The notes under the pieces were generated by a model, which saw nothing but the letters and a program-made list of their open reading frames with translations, was not told the DNA's origin and ran no database searches. From contig PUQB01000534.1 of NCBI GenBank assembly GCA_003024785.1, positions 1-64,000 on the forward strand: a DNA stretch of 64,000 bases, in the 5' to 3' direction. The stretch comes from Selaginella tamariscina. Lineage: Eukaryota; Streptophyta; Lycopodiopsida; Selaginellales; Selaginellaceae. A program made the translations under genes and the position numbers. This document shows, piece after piece, positions 1 to 12,640 of this stretch. The first letter of the stretch is position 1; each line of letters starts with the position of its first letter.

Positions 1-1693
1 TCGATTTGTATTGGCGGGCAATCAGAGAGGAGGCAGTACAGATTCTCACGGGACTCATCGAGGATGGCGAGTGGAGCAGGCCGGTTACAGATTTCACGAC
101 TTGGTGCGATGAAGTGCGGGTAAAATGCAAGAACGTGATGTTCCAGCCATTCCATGAGTGTGTGAAGTTCACTTACTCCATAGAGCCGAAAGAGTTCCTC
201 GAACACGAAGAGACAGCAAGAAGGATGATTTGGAGGTAAGGATGATCTTCTTGACATTGTTACATTCTGACACTACTATATGTTCATTACAGGTATGTCG
301 CAGCGAGAAAGGTGCCTCACACACAGACTATGGTATTCTGGTCAGATTACATGGAAGCACCACACATGTGGTCGAAGACAAGATCTGGCCTGACAGAGTT
401 CGAGCGTGTACACGTACCGTTCTGGCTTGATTATCCACCTGGGCAACCACCAACATGGGAGAAGGATCTCTACAATGAACACTCAAAAGATCTCCCATGC
501 ATCTCATGGGATCCGGCAGAGGTCGACTTCATTAAGAAGACAAAGGCCAAGGCAAAGCGGCGTCAGCCTGTGCAGCAGTCAAAGAAGACCTCAGATACAG
601 TAGCTGGCACCTCCACTACTCGCGATCCAGCTGCCTTCTTCAATTTATCTGAAGTGCTACCATCGCAGGGAACCATGGACATCAAGGATGACTTGGTCAC
701 ATTCGTCCCTTCACTTGCTACAACTCGAGGTGATAATTTCTTGGCGATTGATGACATCGAGGAGATGCAACAGGCCGTGCTCACGGATGAGAAGGAAGAG
801 GAGGTTCCTGACGCTAGACTGGTTCCTTATAGAAAAGTTCAGACACAGGTGGCCAGGTACCATACAGCTGACAGCCAGACTCGCTACCAGCATATTGCGG
901 GAGAATATGGTTTCAACTTGGTGATCTTCGACCTTCCAAATGGGACCTTGCCAGGAAATACAACGAGTGATACGCCATACCTCTACCTTGATCCAGTGAA
1001 GTTCGATGAAGCACTCCAGTTTGCAGGTATGCATATGGCTGCAAATGGTTGGTTGGTTGTGTTTGCTGCAGCAAACACCTGGGATCAAGTTGTCCGAGCT
1101 GCAAGTGTGGTGGACCTTCAACTTGCTGCAACGTACTACATCTACAGAGGGCGTGGTTGGGGCTACCGCAACAAGATGAAGGTACTTTTTTCTTTATTCA
1201 TGAAGTTCATTAATGATTTTGATGTTTTAACAGGAGAGCATCCTGCTCCTTCTTGTCTTCCAAGATGCATCTAGAGGATTGCGCGATAATCCACTGCGTT
1301 TGTCATCAACAATTCTTGTTGATAATCCTGAGCGGTTCCAAGCATGGTAGGCATTTCATTTCAACAATTTAAGTATTTACCATTATCTTCACATGCAGGA
1401 TGGACTACCAACCGAAGAGCACTCGATTGATGCAGCTCGTGATAGAACGACTCACCCGGCCAGGTGATCTTATCTGGGATATAGGCAGTGGTACGGGGTC
1501 CTCAATGCTTGCAGCTATCGAGCTGGGGAGAAACATTGTTGGGACTGAGAAGAACCCTGAGCTCGGGAGAATTGCTATGAACAGGATTAAAGAGAACATC
1601 CAGCCAGAGGAAATCCCAACCCAACCAATAGCGACGTCAAGTAGGACTGGTGGTTCACGAATTGCAGCATTGCTCAATCGTAAGAAGAAGTGA
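1..1693 (+). CDS. Bacterial-type N4/N6 DNA methyltransferase-like protein (3' part, 4 exons)
   Basis: The gene runs off the left edge. Exons by GT-AG borders and phase are <3-235, 293-1181, 1234-1346 and 1399-1693, all in one open frame ending in TGA. The last exon reads like the SAM-binding half of a beta-class amino-methyltransferase: 'PKSTRLMQLVIERL' (motif X-like), then 'GDLIWDIGSGTGS' (motif I), then 'RNIVGTEKNPELG' (motifs II/III). The catalytic half lies upstream, as in the permuted beta class: 'YGFNLVIFDLPNG' sits where DPPY or SPPY is expected. About 150 residues before it are Lys-rich (KAKAKRRQ) and acidic, a possible nuclear signal and linker. Such enzymes methylate N4 of cytosine or N6 of adenine in DNA. 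DLPN departs from the consensus, so activity is uncertain. A possible polyA signal, AATAAA, lies about 30 bases past the stop. No frame breaks are visible. Related broken copies lie at 9.4-12.4 and 52.5-55.7 kb. Confidence 0.75.
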
Positions 1694-2710
1694 CAAGTGT
1701 TGAATTGTACTCTTTGGTGTTGAAATAAAACTTTAATAATACAGTATAAACATGGCTATGATTAAATATTTTTTGTTGTTAATTGCCGACTGAGCCAAAA
1801 TCCTAAATTCTAAGAATATTTAGGAATATTCTAAGAATATTCTGGTAGATTCTTTAGAATATTCCGGGTCCAAGCCCAAGCCCGGAAGCCCGGAAGCCCT
1901 CTTTTTGTCGACTCCATGTAAACAAGTGGTGAAAGAAGAGGTTGAGAAGATGAAAGGAACCCAGTCAAGATGGAAACAACAAATGATACAACCCTAATTG
2001 GGATTGAAAAGATGACTTGGTGGTAGATAAATCAACCACTCGCTGATCATTTACCTTGTAACTATGGAAAATCATTTTAACATGAAAAAAAAATAAATCG
2101 GCCTACTATTTGCGTTAACATCACATAAACCCAAGAAATTCCAAGCATATTTTGTATAGTTTGATATACATATACATCGTATTAAATACTTAGGTTTTGT
2201 TATTAATGTGTACCAAAGATTAAGTAGTGTAAATTTAATACAAGAGGCAGGAGCAGGCGAGGTAAGCAAAGTGCAATTCATTATCCCTCCTAATATCTAT
2301 TCGTGTGTGTAGTACATACATATATATAACGATTGTATATATATATATTGTATACATATGCATATAATTATTTATTTATAATTGATGTTAAATAAAGTAA
2401 ATTTTCAAGCTTTGAAAATCCCTAAAAACTATATGTAATGTGACATTATAAAGATTGGTAATCTCATTTATACTAAGATAAATTATATATATACAAGTTA
2501 ATTTGTGTTTATGTGATATATATATATATATATATATAACTTCCATGTTTAATTTTAACAAGAATGGCTTATGAAATATAAATAATGATGTAAAACTAAA
2601 AATCCTTTAATTGTGAAATGGATGTTATATTCTTTTTAAAGTAATTTGTAAATCTATATTGTTTATATATATATATAATACATATATCTTTAGATATATA
2701 GTATTTTTTC
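1694..2710. other. Spacer; 3' flank shared with the second methyltransferase copy
   Basis: There is no coding sequence here. Bases about 1800-1912 hold several AGAATATTC-type palindromic words and a GC-rich tail (AAGCCCGGAAGCCC). A recognisable divergent version of this tail follows the second methyltransferase copy at about 12425-12540. The rest is AT-rich with TA-dinucleotide runs, for example near 2517-2538. Confidence 0.5.
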
Positions 2711-4415
2711 TGTCATAGTTTTTACTATGACTCCCCTTTTACTTTGGACATTGACTATTGTTACCTATTGTACTATGTTGATAAGCCCTAGGTGTAAAAG
2801 AAATAAGCCCACTTAGTGCACTTGGGTATCTAGTGATAGTCCAGTCGGGTGTCATTAGGTATTTGCAAGAAACTCTAAAGCTAACACTTCCATTTAAAAA
2901 ACTCTTACCTTAGTTTTCCATGTCCCGGTTGGGTTAATGGCTAGTTCCGGTGAGTTCAACAAGTCAGATATGAGTAAAAACATCCTTAGGGTTGACCTAA
3001 CCCTAGGGTTGCCCTAACCCCACGCCCTAAACCCTCAGGTTAAGGTTTAGGGGTTAATAAGTCATTAATTAACTCACCAAGTATATTTTCTCTAGGAATG
3101 AGATTCCGTGCCAGCCCACTTAATTAAACAAGAAAACAGGGGGGGACTCTGTCACATAAATAAGGTAGTATGTAAGAGTGAGGGTTCCTGGGTTCATAGC
3201 TGAGCTCGTTACTCTTCTCCCTGTGCAAGCTCTAACTTGTGTCATCAAGGCACAACCTCTGTTGTGCCGCCCTAATTTCTAGATGACAGGGTATGTCCCA
3301 CCTTCGGGGTAACTTACTTTTAACGTTGGCAAATCCATACTTGGGAGGTCTTGTCAGATTGCACATTCCAAGAAGCAGAGATTGAGGCTTGTCTCTAGCC
3401 TCCTCCTCCACGTCAAGCTAGGTGTAGCACTCATGGCCAAGCAAGGCACATCCGTGTCCTTATCCAACTATGGGCATGGGATCTTGTTTGACAGGTTTAC
3501 TACCCAGTTCCTAAGAGTTCACCAAGGCGTTCTAGAGTTGGCATTTAGAAGCCACGTTTGTGGCACTTGATGCAACTCTCGAATCTAAGGGTTATGGCAT
3601 GATAGCTCACATCATGAAAAACAGTGTCACATGGAGATGTGACACTAGGCTAAACGTCACACAATACAACGCCCGAGGCACGCCCTTTGGGGTTGTGTCA
3701 TGGGATTGTCGCAAAAGGGTTGGATACTCTAGTAAACAGGCATGCTCTAGGGTGCTTAGCTTTGGGCATCAACTCAAGAGGAGGTTAGGTCTTGTAACTA
3801 GGTGTACTTTGGCACACTTGGCTAACTCCAAGGGTTGAACAACCTAAGCTTGTTAGCAAGAGCCCTTTTGTGAAACACTCGCAAGGTCATATACTTAGGG
3901 TTATCCAAACCTAGCCTTAGGGAGTTTGCTTAGTAGAACACTTGTGTCCGCCTACGGCCCACACTCGTGTCCTCACTAAATACTAGCCCTAGGTTTAGGG
4001 TATGACTTGGCCACTCAAACCCTTAGGGGTTAGTTGTGGTTCAGGGTACCCTTGTCACCCTAAAGGGGTTGTACTCCCAAATGAGGGTGATTCTTTAAGA
4101 GGTAAGTGACGATGCCTTGGCTCTGTCATAGGGTATGTGTGAGACACATCTCCTTTGTGGGGTTAGGGCATGAGCTGTTTGGTCTACTGAGATAAGATCT
4201 TAAAGTCTACTCGGGTTATCCTCTAGGGTTCAAATGATGATAATTTTAGGGGACCTAGGGTAGGACTCTAAGTCTTCTGCCTAATTGGGCCTCTGAGTCA
4301 GACTCTTAGGGTTATCTTGGAAGACTTAACGTTGCTCAACAGGGTGATGATGCCGAATGGCCACTTGGCAGCCACGTGTTGCCATGTGTTGGCCCTTCGG
4401 GTTAAAACTCTGACA
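2711..4415 (+). mobile_element. LTR-like repeat, copy 1 (probable solo LTR)
   Basis: This is a unit of about 1.7 kb with TG...CA ends and short inverted termini (TGTCATAGTTTTT at the start, AAAACTCTGACA at the end). It contains a TATA-like CATAAATAAGG about 0.45 kb in, followed by a conserved GGGTTCCTGGGTTCAT stretch. Two more copies occur in the window, near 35.1-36.8 kb (opposite strand) and 39.7-41.1 kb (same strand). No gag, protease, integrase or reverse transcriptase is seen beside it, so it reads as a solo long terminal repeat of an unassigned retroelement. Divergence among copies by eye suggests an old insertion. No clear target-site duplication was found. Confidence 0.5.
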
Positions 4416-5300
4416 TCCTCCCTTATTAAGTGTCTATTTTTATATATGGAATTCCTAGATAGGCATATTCATGTATATGCTTACATTGTGTGTATAACAT
4501 GTGCACACCTTTCTCTCTTCTGTAGTTTTATAGTGGTACATGTTTTTTTTATATGATATGTGCATATAGACATCTAAATATATAGATAAATCTAAATATC
4601 CATCTCTCTCACACACATATTATTTTTATATAATATACATAATTTTTAGAATATTTATTTGCATAATCTCATGCATATTTCATATATTTTTATAGTGGTG
4701 AGAAGAAGCCAAATGTTATTATATATATAAGTAGCTATACATATTTGATATAAAAATAAAAAACCATATAGCCTGTAGGTTTAGTTAACCATCCAAGTTA
4801 ACTAACAAACTAAATAGTAAAACTACTAATATGTACTTACTAATAAGACATTTCTATATATTTTACTGCTAACAATGCCTTGCTTGTCTTCTTAACTACA
4901 AAGTCAAAGTCTAATCTTTTCTAGCTCAAATCATGTGTAAATAAGGGGTGTTGGCAAAAAGAGGCTTCATATAGGAGGCTTGTAGAATATTGGGCTTATT
5001 CTCAAATATATTTAAATATTCCATAAAATGAGGCCTCATATTGAAAAATAATGCATTACATATATGTTGACATGGCTTAAAATATCGATTTAAATTATAA
5101 ATAATGCGAAAAGATGAAGACCTACAGTCACATAATCCTGGCGATTCAAGTGTTGTTGTTATCCACATCTGCTAGCAAAAAAGACATGTTTAGTGGAGTC
5201 TAGTTAGTTAGACCTACCACATACCTGTTAAATTATCTAAGTGTCAATAACTAGAGGTGCATAGTTCCTTTGATAGGCAACTAGTAAACAATAAACCTCA
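4416..5300. other. AT-rich spacer
   Basis: The stretch is rich in TATA and TTTA runs, and short ORFs look like chance. I see no gene, RNA or structured repeat in it. Confidence 0.6.
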
Positions 5301-8000
5301 ATGTTGCTAAGAACACGCAGCTAAGAAAATGTGTGATGTATGGGTTTAGTCCCAAGAATGTGATTGTAAACAAAGTGCATGTGCAAATAAGGACTTTAGC
5401 TCTTCGCCTTCTAAAAGCCTATGCAAGTGCAGGATGGAAACCTAAAAATGGTTATCTTCACCATTTAACTGATGAAGGAGACAATAAACAATTCATGCCT
5501 TCTATGTTGGCCTACTTCCATACCACTAATATGTTCATTGAACTTCTTGGCTTGGTTGTAGTTCTTTTCATGCTCCTTTAATAACTTGTTGAGTGTTTTG
5601 ACATAATGTCTATTGTAACTTGGTACCCTAGCAGGTCCCGCTCCTCTAAGTGGCAACGGAGTCTTCTCCCTTAGTGTGGCAGCTTGCCGGACATCTGGTC
5701 TTCTCGATGGCAAACAAAGTCTTCTCCCTAAGTGTAAAGCTAGTCATACTTGTGCTTGTTCAACTCCCTCTAGCTTAAATTCTACTTCCTGTAAAATTGT
5801 AATCTCCTCAGTGGTTAAGTTTGTTCCTTTATGCACATGCCACACATCAGGCATTTGGATAACCTCCATTTGAACAATCCCTGGATAAGGATGTTTATAT
5901 ACAAGTAGAAGGATGTGGGTAAAGCCACATCATTTGGTGCACATGTTCAACATTTTCAAGGTATTTGTATAATGTCTTGTGTCGAAGAATCTTGGTGCCG
6001 AAACATGCTGCAAATATCCAATCAAGTGCTCACAAAGAGTCCATCCCTCTTCTTTATTGCCCAAACACTTCACTTGGCTCAACTTTCTTATCCTTTGTAT
6101 AGCCCAGTCCATTGGGTTTACCTCTTTTGTGTACATCTTAAAATATAAGCTTCTTCTTTCTAGAATTTAGAATCACATGCTCTGCATAGTGGATTTCATG
6201 GGAGTTCATTAGTGTCGTTCAATCCAATTGAAGTTTCACGCACCATGCAAACATGAACATTAATTGATGAAGCAAACTCAGGATTGGCCAAGTGTTCTTC
6301 CTTGTCAATGAGGTTGATAATGGTAGTAGGTGATATAGACTTTCATGTTGATAACTTTCATTGAACTGTATCAATGAGCATGTCCTGATCCTGTATAGTT
6401 ACCTTCTAATGCTGCCTTCACCTTGGCACTCTACAAGACAATGTTTACAAGATCTAGCATCATAGCTCCAATAATGGGACATGCTTCTTAGTCACAACCT
6501 CCTTGCTCTTGCATGAACCACCTCCAAGTTGTTTGTGGTTGGAACATTGAAACTTACCTTTCTCTATCAAGTTGCATATCTCCACTATGGATATGTGGTC
6601 CTCGTGCTTGATCCACTAGGCCAACCACATTTTTAAAATGGGAATGTTTAATGCTTAACCATTCTAAAAAGATTCAAGCACTGCAAGCCTCTCCACCTTC
6701 TCTTTGTTAATCAATGCATCAGTCCAAGAATGAGTGGGGTTCATGTGCAAAGCCATGTGTTCTTCTGGAATCCACTTTTTGAGTAACCTGCCTACAAATT
6801 GCATATAGTGGAACATATAGCTTCTCTCTCTACTTTTCATCTTGTTACCATTATTAAATACTTGACAAGGGCTATCTAAATGGCACTTGCTTCATCAAAT
6901 AAGAAATATGTGAAATTGATGTTGTAGAGTCCTTACTTCTGACAAACATAGTGTCAAAAACATTGTCATTGTGATGTTATCTTCTGAACACAATGTCACC
7001 TTACACTATCATAACCATTGAATGCAGGCTTTGTATAGAACAATGATTTTCAATTGGACTACACTTGATCCATTATAAGTAGTTAGCTTGTCATGTATTT
7101 TTAATTAATTACTATGTGTGTGATTCAAGACCATCTATATTGTTCAAGGTCATGACTAGGTTGACACATGCAAATGTAATCTATGCCCAAACTAGGCCCA
7201 TCGACTATCATTTTGAATATTAAAGAATGTTTTTCCACACCATCTAGTTCCATCCTAGGAACATGAACAACATTGATGAATGGTATGGGCAACTTTCTTT
7301 TCATTTCTAACAAGCTATCATAATTCTTTAAACCTTGTTTTGCTGTTCTTGTTTACTTAATCCATTCACGAGTCTTGTTATAACACAAAGTTAGAGCAAT
7401 CTAGTTATTGTCTTGCCTACCTTCGGTGATTGGTGAGTGGTTCTAGACTTTTCAAAAAGTTTGTTAAAGGCTACATCATCTGGTATTTTAAAGAGCTCTT
7501 TTCATGATCATCTCATGAGCTGCTTGGAACTATATCACTCTTTGATTGCTTCTTGAACTGTTTGTAACAGCTTTATTTATAGATTGTTTAGCTTTAGCTT
7601 TGATTGGAGACAACAAGAAACTAGTGGTGTGGTGATGATGTTGACCATAATGGATGAAAAGTCTAGTCTTTGCCACATTGTTAGTTATGATGTAATAACA
7701 CGTGGCCTTGGAAGATTTGGCTCCTGTCCACAATGCATGCATGGCATGCCTTCAATGTCCCAAAGAATGTTTTTTTTCACTTTCTGCATGAAGCCTTTGA
7801 AATGATATTTGCTCGACTTCTTAGTAAGGTCAAGAAAAGAACAAGAAGGGTCCATGCACTTCAAATGGCCAACATAGTTACTCTGATTGACCTAGGTTGG
7901 AACTTGCTAGCGAGTGGTACTAGGATGTGTCTAGTGTGGTAATTGTCCTTTCTCTCCATCCCAAGTATTTGATATTGCTATCTTGTGAGGTGGTAAACTT
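5300..8000 (-). pseudogene. Decayed minus-strand coding remnant, unidentified
   Basis: Several stretches of the minus strand translate into protein-like sequence, but they lie in different frames separated by stops. Reading 5' to 3', one at about 7890-7686 includes 'CMDPSC' and, 31 residues later, 'PCMHCG', a spacing that could bind zinc. Next is 7313-7125. At about 6840-6680 is 'SYMFHYMQFVGRLLKKWIPE'. Further pieces lie near 6560-6260, at 6136-5930 ('NKEEGWTLCEHLIGYLQ') and at 5713-5465. I do not recognise the family. A decayed transposase or another multi-copy gene is possible. It sits between an LTR-like repeat and the broken methyltransferase copy, in clearly accessory DNA. Confidence 0.3.
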
Positions 8001-9440
8001 AAAATTAACATCTTCATTTGTAATTCTCAAAACACTTTAGAAAACATGTCTAATTACAAAAGATGTTTAAATAAAAAGCCTTTCTATCCTACACTTGTTT
8101 ATCTTCTGTATGATTGCAAGCATTGATTCATCCTCTCAAAACTCTTTATTCTAAAGAGCTAATCTTTTTATTGGCTGCAACGTGTAAAAAATAAACTCGA
8201 TAGCTCAATCCCCCTCAACTAAAATGTCTACTTCTAGTCCTAAGATCTAAAAAGATGGGATTTGTTGCAATCGAAAATCTTTTCACGCTAAAATAGAAAA
8301 TGAAGCACACAATTCTTGGGCAAATATGAAAGCGTCACCATCTTCATCCACCATAAATTCCATATCAATAATGCCATATTTCACTCTTGCCATTTAGTTT
8401 TACTTTTAAAAAAATTGAAGGTAAAGTTTAAATAGCTATAATAAATATTAACTTGTTAATTTAAGAAGTCAATTAAATTACTACCATCAACAATGCAAGA
8501 AGTCAATTAACGCTTACCAATAGTTGTCCCAAACCTCGAGCATGTATTAAATGTATGACCTAAAAATCTATTTGCTTAACTGTCAACTTTAATTTGAAAT
8601 CCTAATTAATCATGACTGAATATTTTAACACTATTAGATTCAAATCATGTCCATTTTAATTAAAAAAAAACCTACATGTAATTCAGGCCACACATTCACT
8701 ACCATTAGGGTTTAAGTCACAATAGTTTGGAGCTGCATTCCTAGTCCTAATTTTTTCTTCACTGGTTTTTTTTATGTTTTGATCGCTTTTCCTCTTCTAT
8801 TGTTTAATATGTATTTCTCATTATACTTTATATGCCATATTCAGCTACATAGAATTGATCTATTTTTATTTTTCTCATTATACCAACATTCTCTCCTAGT
8901 TGGCATAATGTGTCCCTCCCTTCGTTCTTCATGCTACTGGCACCTAGCAAGAGTTTTTGATCTCTTTGTTAGGTGCTGACTGGTAGTGCTAGCATATATC
9001 CCCCCAATCGGGGAAAAGGTTGCCCTTTTCCTATCTTAGTATGTGCCAATAAGGGATATTGCCTATACTATTTTCCCCTTTTTCTGTCTTTATTGGCGCT
9101 GATTGGGAAGTTCGGCATTAACCACCTAGTTGTCGGCACTGACTTGGGAGTTTGACATGAAAACCCCATTCAGCCATTTTCTAACTCTAATTATAGTGGT
9201 TTGTGCCCAACAACACTCCCCTAGTCGACATTACAATTCCATGTTCACTTTTTTCTTCATGTGTGCCAATTGGGAAGTGCGACATAAACACCAGCAACCA
9301 GCATACATATTCATACTCTTGCTCATTTTATATACTACCATAGCACAATTCGATACACTTTTTGAAACAAGATCTTCATGTTTGAATGTTGACATAGCTT
9401 TGGAGGACGTAGCTTTAAGTTGAAAAGGCAATGACAACTA
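8001..9440. other. Spacer without recognisable genes
   Basis: This is AT-rich sequence with short open frames lacking coding character. The words GTGCCAATTGGGAAGT / GCGCTGATTGGGAAGT recur near 9080-9290, a weak degenerate repeat. I see nothing else. Confidence 0.5.
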
Positions 9441-12400
9441 CTACACTAGTTTCATCTACATAAGCAACTAGTTAACAACACCTTACAGGTACTAGTATTA
9501 CCATTTTGATTCATGTTGTGTTACCATATCTAGAAGTGCAAGCCTTCAATGTGGTGTCAAATGAGACTGACGATGAATTATGGGAGGTCACGGGACCCAA
9601 GCTGGTAGGTTGCATGTCAAAGAGAGGTCATGAAAGAAAACATGATGCAAAGGCTTCCAAGAAGAAGAAGGTGAAGGGAGAACCGAAAGAGAAAAAGGAG
9701 GTTTACAACATTTCAGCTAGTCTATAGCGGAGCATTCAACCAATCAACTCCAATGGATCTCCATCAACGACTTGGGAGATCCTTCTAATGTCCCCATCTA
9801 CCATCTCCATTCAAATGAAGTGGTGTGCCAAGTAAATGTGGAGGACCTTGATCACTTGGTTGCGAGTTTCAAACGAGCAAGTGAATACCTACACAACACC
9901 ACCCAATTCAACCTTTTAGTGAGTAAGCATGTGATAGAGGAGGATGTTGTAGAGATTGTTAAGGATCCTACTGTGCTAGCTCTGCATGAGGCTTTCAAAA
10001 GAGACCTCAAAGATCCAAATTTTAGACATGGGCTCCATTCATGTCAATGAACTTCTTTATGATTTGGGATGGAACCATAGACTCTAGACTCTTTAAAGAT
10101 GTACATAGAGGCAACGAAAGAGGAGAAAAGAAGCTTTGGGCTATCTGAGTACGCGCTAGCTTCATCCACAAGTTCGATGCGAATGACCTCCAGTTGGTCA
10201 CTATATTATATGTAAATGATTAAGTTTGTGTTCATGAGATGGACTAATTTAATTATTACAGTTCATCTGCCACTTTAGTCGAAATAACACTACCCCATCT
10301 GTTGTTGGTGATGAAGACCTGTTGTGCAAGTGTGAATGGGACCACCAAGATCATAGCTTCTCTAAGCAAGACTTATCGTATGGACATTCAAAGATGGAAG
10401 GATAGTGTAGCTAGCAAGTCAACTTAACATCCTTTGCAAAATTTGATTTGTGCAAAGATCACGTTTAAGGTAAGTATTTGTCTATTTCGCTTTGTCAATC
10501 CATTCATAGAATGAGATCGAGGAGGACCTAAAAAGGCAGTAAATCACTCCAAGGGAAGACGAAAGCAGAGGCCAATGCTAGGCAATAGGTGTACAAGAAG
10601 CTCAACATGCACATGATGAAGTTCCTCACATTATTGACCCACCCTTGGGTGATGAATGGTTCCAGAAGGTCACTAACATCCTTCATAGACAATGTTGTTG
10701 GATGAGACTTGAGAAGCTATATGCACTATCGAAGGCTCGTGTGATGAATGAGTTGCGAGGCTACTATAAACAAGCTTGGCCGTCTTAATAGGAAGGATGA
10801 ATAGCAAACTCTAGGCTTGTTTGGAGTTCAAGACAAATAGTGGTTGAAATGGTTCACCATTGATTTTTACTAAAGAGCACAAGGCTATGGAGATCATAGA
10901 TAATCTTCAACAAGATAGTGAAAACCTCGGAAACAACAAAGACTTATTCAATTGGTTTGACGAGATGAGGGCCATATGCCAATTGTCCATGTTCCAATTC
11001 CTACTTGATTATGTCTAATTCACCTTTTCCAACAAAGCCCATGGATTTCTTCTAGCGCGAGGAGTTGGTGAGAAGGATGATTTGGAGGTAAGTTGGTTTT
11101 CTTTATTTCAGCAGTTCTAAGCCCCTAGTAGGTTTTTGGTGGCCCATGAGATTGCTCTAAGCACAACTATGAAAACTCTGGTTGGATATCACAAGCTCTC
11201 CTCACATGTGGAGCAAGAAGATGGCGACCCTGCACAATCACATGTGGAGCAAGAAGCAAATTTCCACTCAAGCAAAGGGAGTTGGTACATCAACAGGAGC
11301 TAGTAGCTCTTCGGGATTGCCTCCTCCGCTACTAACATTGTTGCTTTAGAAGGTTATGCCAACTGTTGGGACCATTGACATTAAGAATGATCTTATGTTT
11401 TGGCATCTAGTATGACTTAATTGTCTGCGACATTGAGAAGACGTGTAGGTCATTCTTTGATGAAGGAGTGGAGCAATAGGAGGCATACACTAAATTAAGA
11501 GTCCTCATCGACAAGCGCCACATGTCAAATTCATAGACACAACTCTAAGAAGAGGTGGGTGAGTTCGGCTTCAATCTAGTGAGCTTAGACCTCCCCATGG
11601 ACTTGGACACTATGACATCTACATTGGATAATAGCATGTTGCATCTCGATCCAGTAAGGTTTGATGAGGCCCTTCAATTCATTAGCATGCACTTGGCAGC
11701 ACAAGGTTTCATAGTGGTGTTCACTACAGTCGCTATGATCCCCAAAGTTGCACAGGCAATTGAAGTTATTAGCTTGGAACTTGTAGCAAACATATTATGT
11801 CTATCGTAGACGAGGTTGGGGATATCAATACATGAGGAAGGTACTACTTAGTTCTTTCTTTTCATTTTTATCAATCTCTGTTGATGATGCTTATGTTACA
11901 AGTCTTTAAAAATTTGGTAGTAGTGAATCCACTTCAATTAGGTTGCACCATCCTTGTTAGATATTCTTGACCATCACTAAGAATCATGGTAAAATAACTT
12001 GCTACAATGTTCCATGCTAACTTGAGCTTGAACACTATAAGCTTTTGTTATAGCCAAAGAGTGTCAAGCTTATACAACTTGTGATTGAGCGACTTATAAG
12101 ACATGGTGGCCTCATTTGGGACATAGGATCAAAGATAGGATCATTGCTTGTTGCATCTGTAAACCTCGGCAAAATGTTTTGGGAATGGAGAAATATTTCA
12201 AGGTTGGAGTCACTATCTCCTTTGGAGTGATGTCTGTGTTTCTAGCATTGGTTATCATTGTGAGCAATATAGCTGTAAATCAAGATTGCTACAATATTGA
12301 AGAAGAAGAGGAACATGTAGTTAGGTGTTTGTTCCAATTAAGATGTGCATATTTTTTGTGTAATGTATACAATTACAATATATCTAAATAATAAAAGAAT
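9440..12400 (+). pseudogene. Broken second copy of the methyltransferase gene
   Basis: Pieces in order: a Lys-rich stretch (9506-9727, 'KKKKVKGEPKEKK'); a possible ParB-like segment (9750-10050, 'NVPIYHLHSNEVVCQVNVED'); 'NNTTPSVVGDEDLLCKCEWD' near 10285; 'MRLEKLYALSKARVMNELRG' near 10700; the catalytic half (11555-11809, 'FGFNLVSLDLPMDLD'); 'YVYRRRGWGY'-like sequence just after; and the SAM-binding half near 12065-12190 ('KLIQLVIERLIRHGGLIWDI'). The same modules occur in the same order as in the 5' gene, and the intron after 'RRMIWR' (about 11087) is at the same place. Several frame breaks and stops make it non-functional as read. Its motif-IV equivalent, DLPM, shares the DLP core of the better copy. 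It preserves N-terminal modules that lie outside the window for the first copy. Confidence 0.65.
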
Positions 12401-12424
12401 ATTCCCTTGATTAATAAAATGCTG

Positions 12425-12540
12425 ACCACCGAATATTCTTCTCTCTTACAAATATTCATTTCGACAAAGGAATCTCAGTGAAGATTCTAATATATTCTAG
12501 GCCAAGTCTCCTGAGACCAAGCCTCCTTTTCGTGGGGACT
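12425..12540 (+). repeat. 3' flank homologous to 1800-1912
   Basis: The segment runs from GAATATTC through GATTCTAATATATTCT to a tail of AAGTCTCC...AAGCCTCC and GGGGACTC. This parallels the AGAATATTC words and the AAGCCC...GACTCC tail behind the first methyltransferase gene. The duplication therefore includes at least about 200 bases beyond the coding end. Confidence 0.45.
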
Positions 12541-12640
12541 CAGAAGATCAATATGAACCAGCATTCGAACATTTGTTGTGTTTCAATCAGACTGCCGCAT
12601 TTGCTGTACACACTCACACACACACACAAAAAAATTGGTA

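Noticed and set aside
2985-3060. CCCTAA/TTAGGG-like words suggesting an interstitial telomere
   Set aside because: The words are irregular and lie inside the LTR-like repeat; they recur in its other copies as part of that unit.
7584-7942. Two overlapping plus-strand open frames
   Set aside because: They are the antisense of the decayed minus-strand remnant and have poor coding character.
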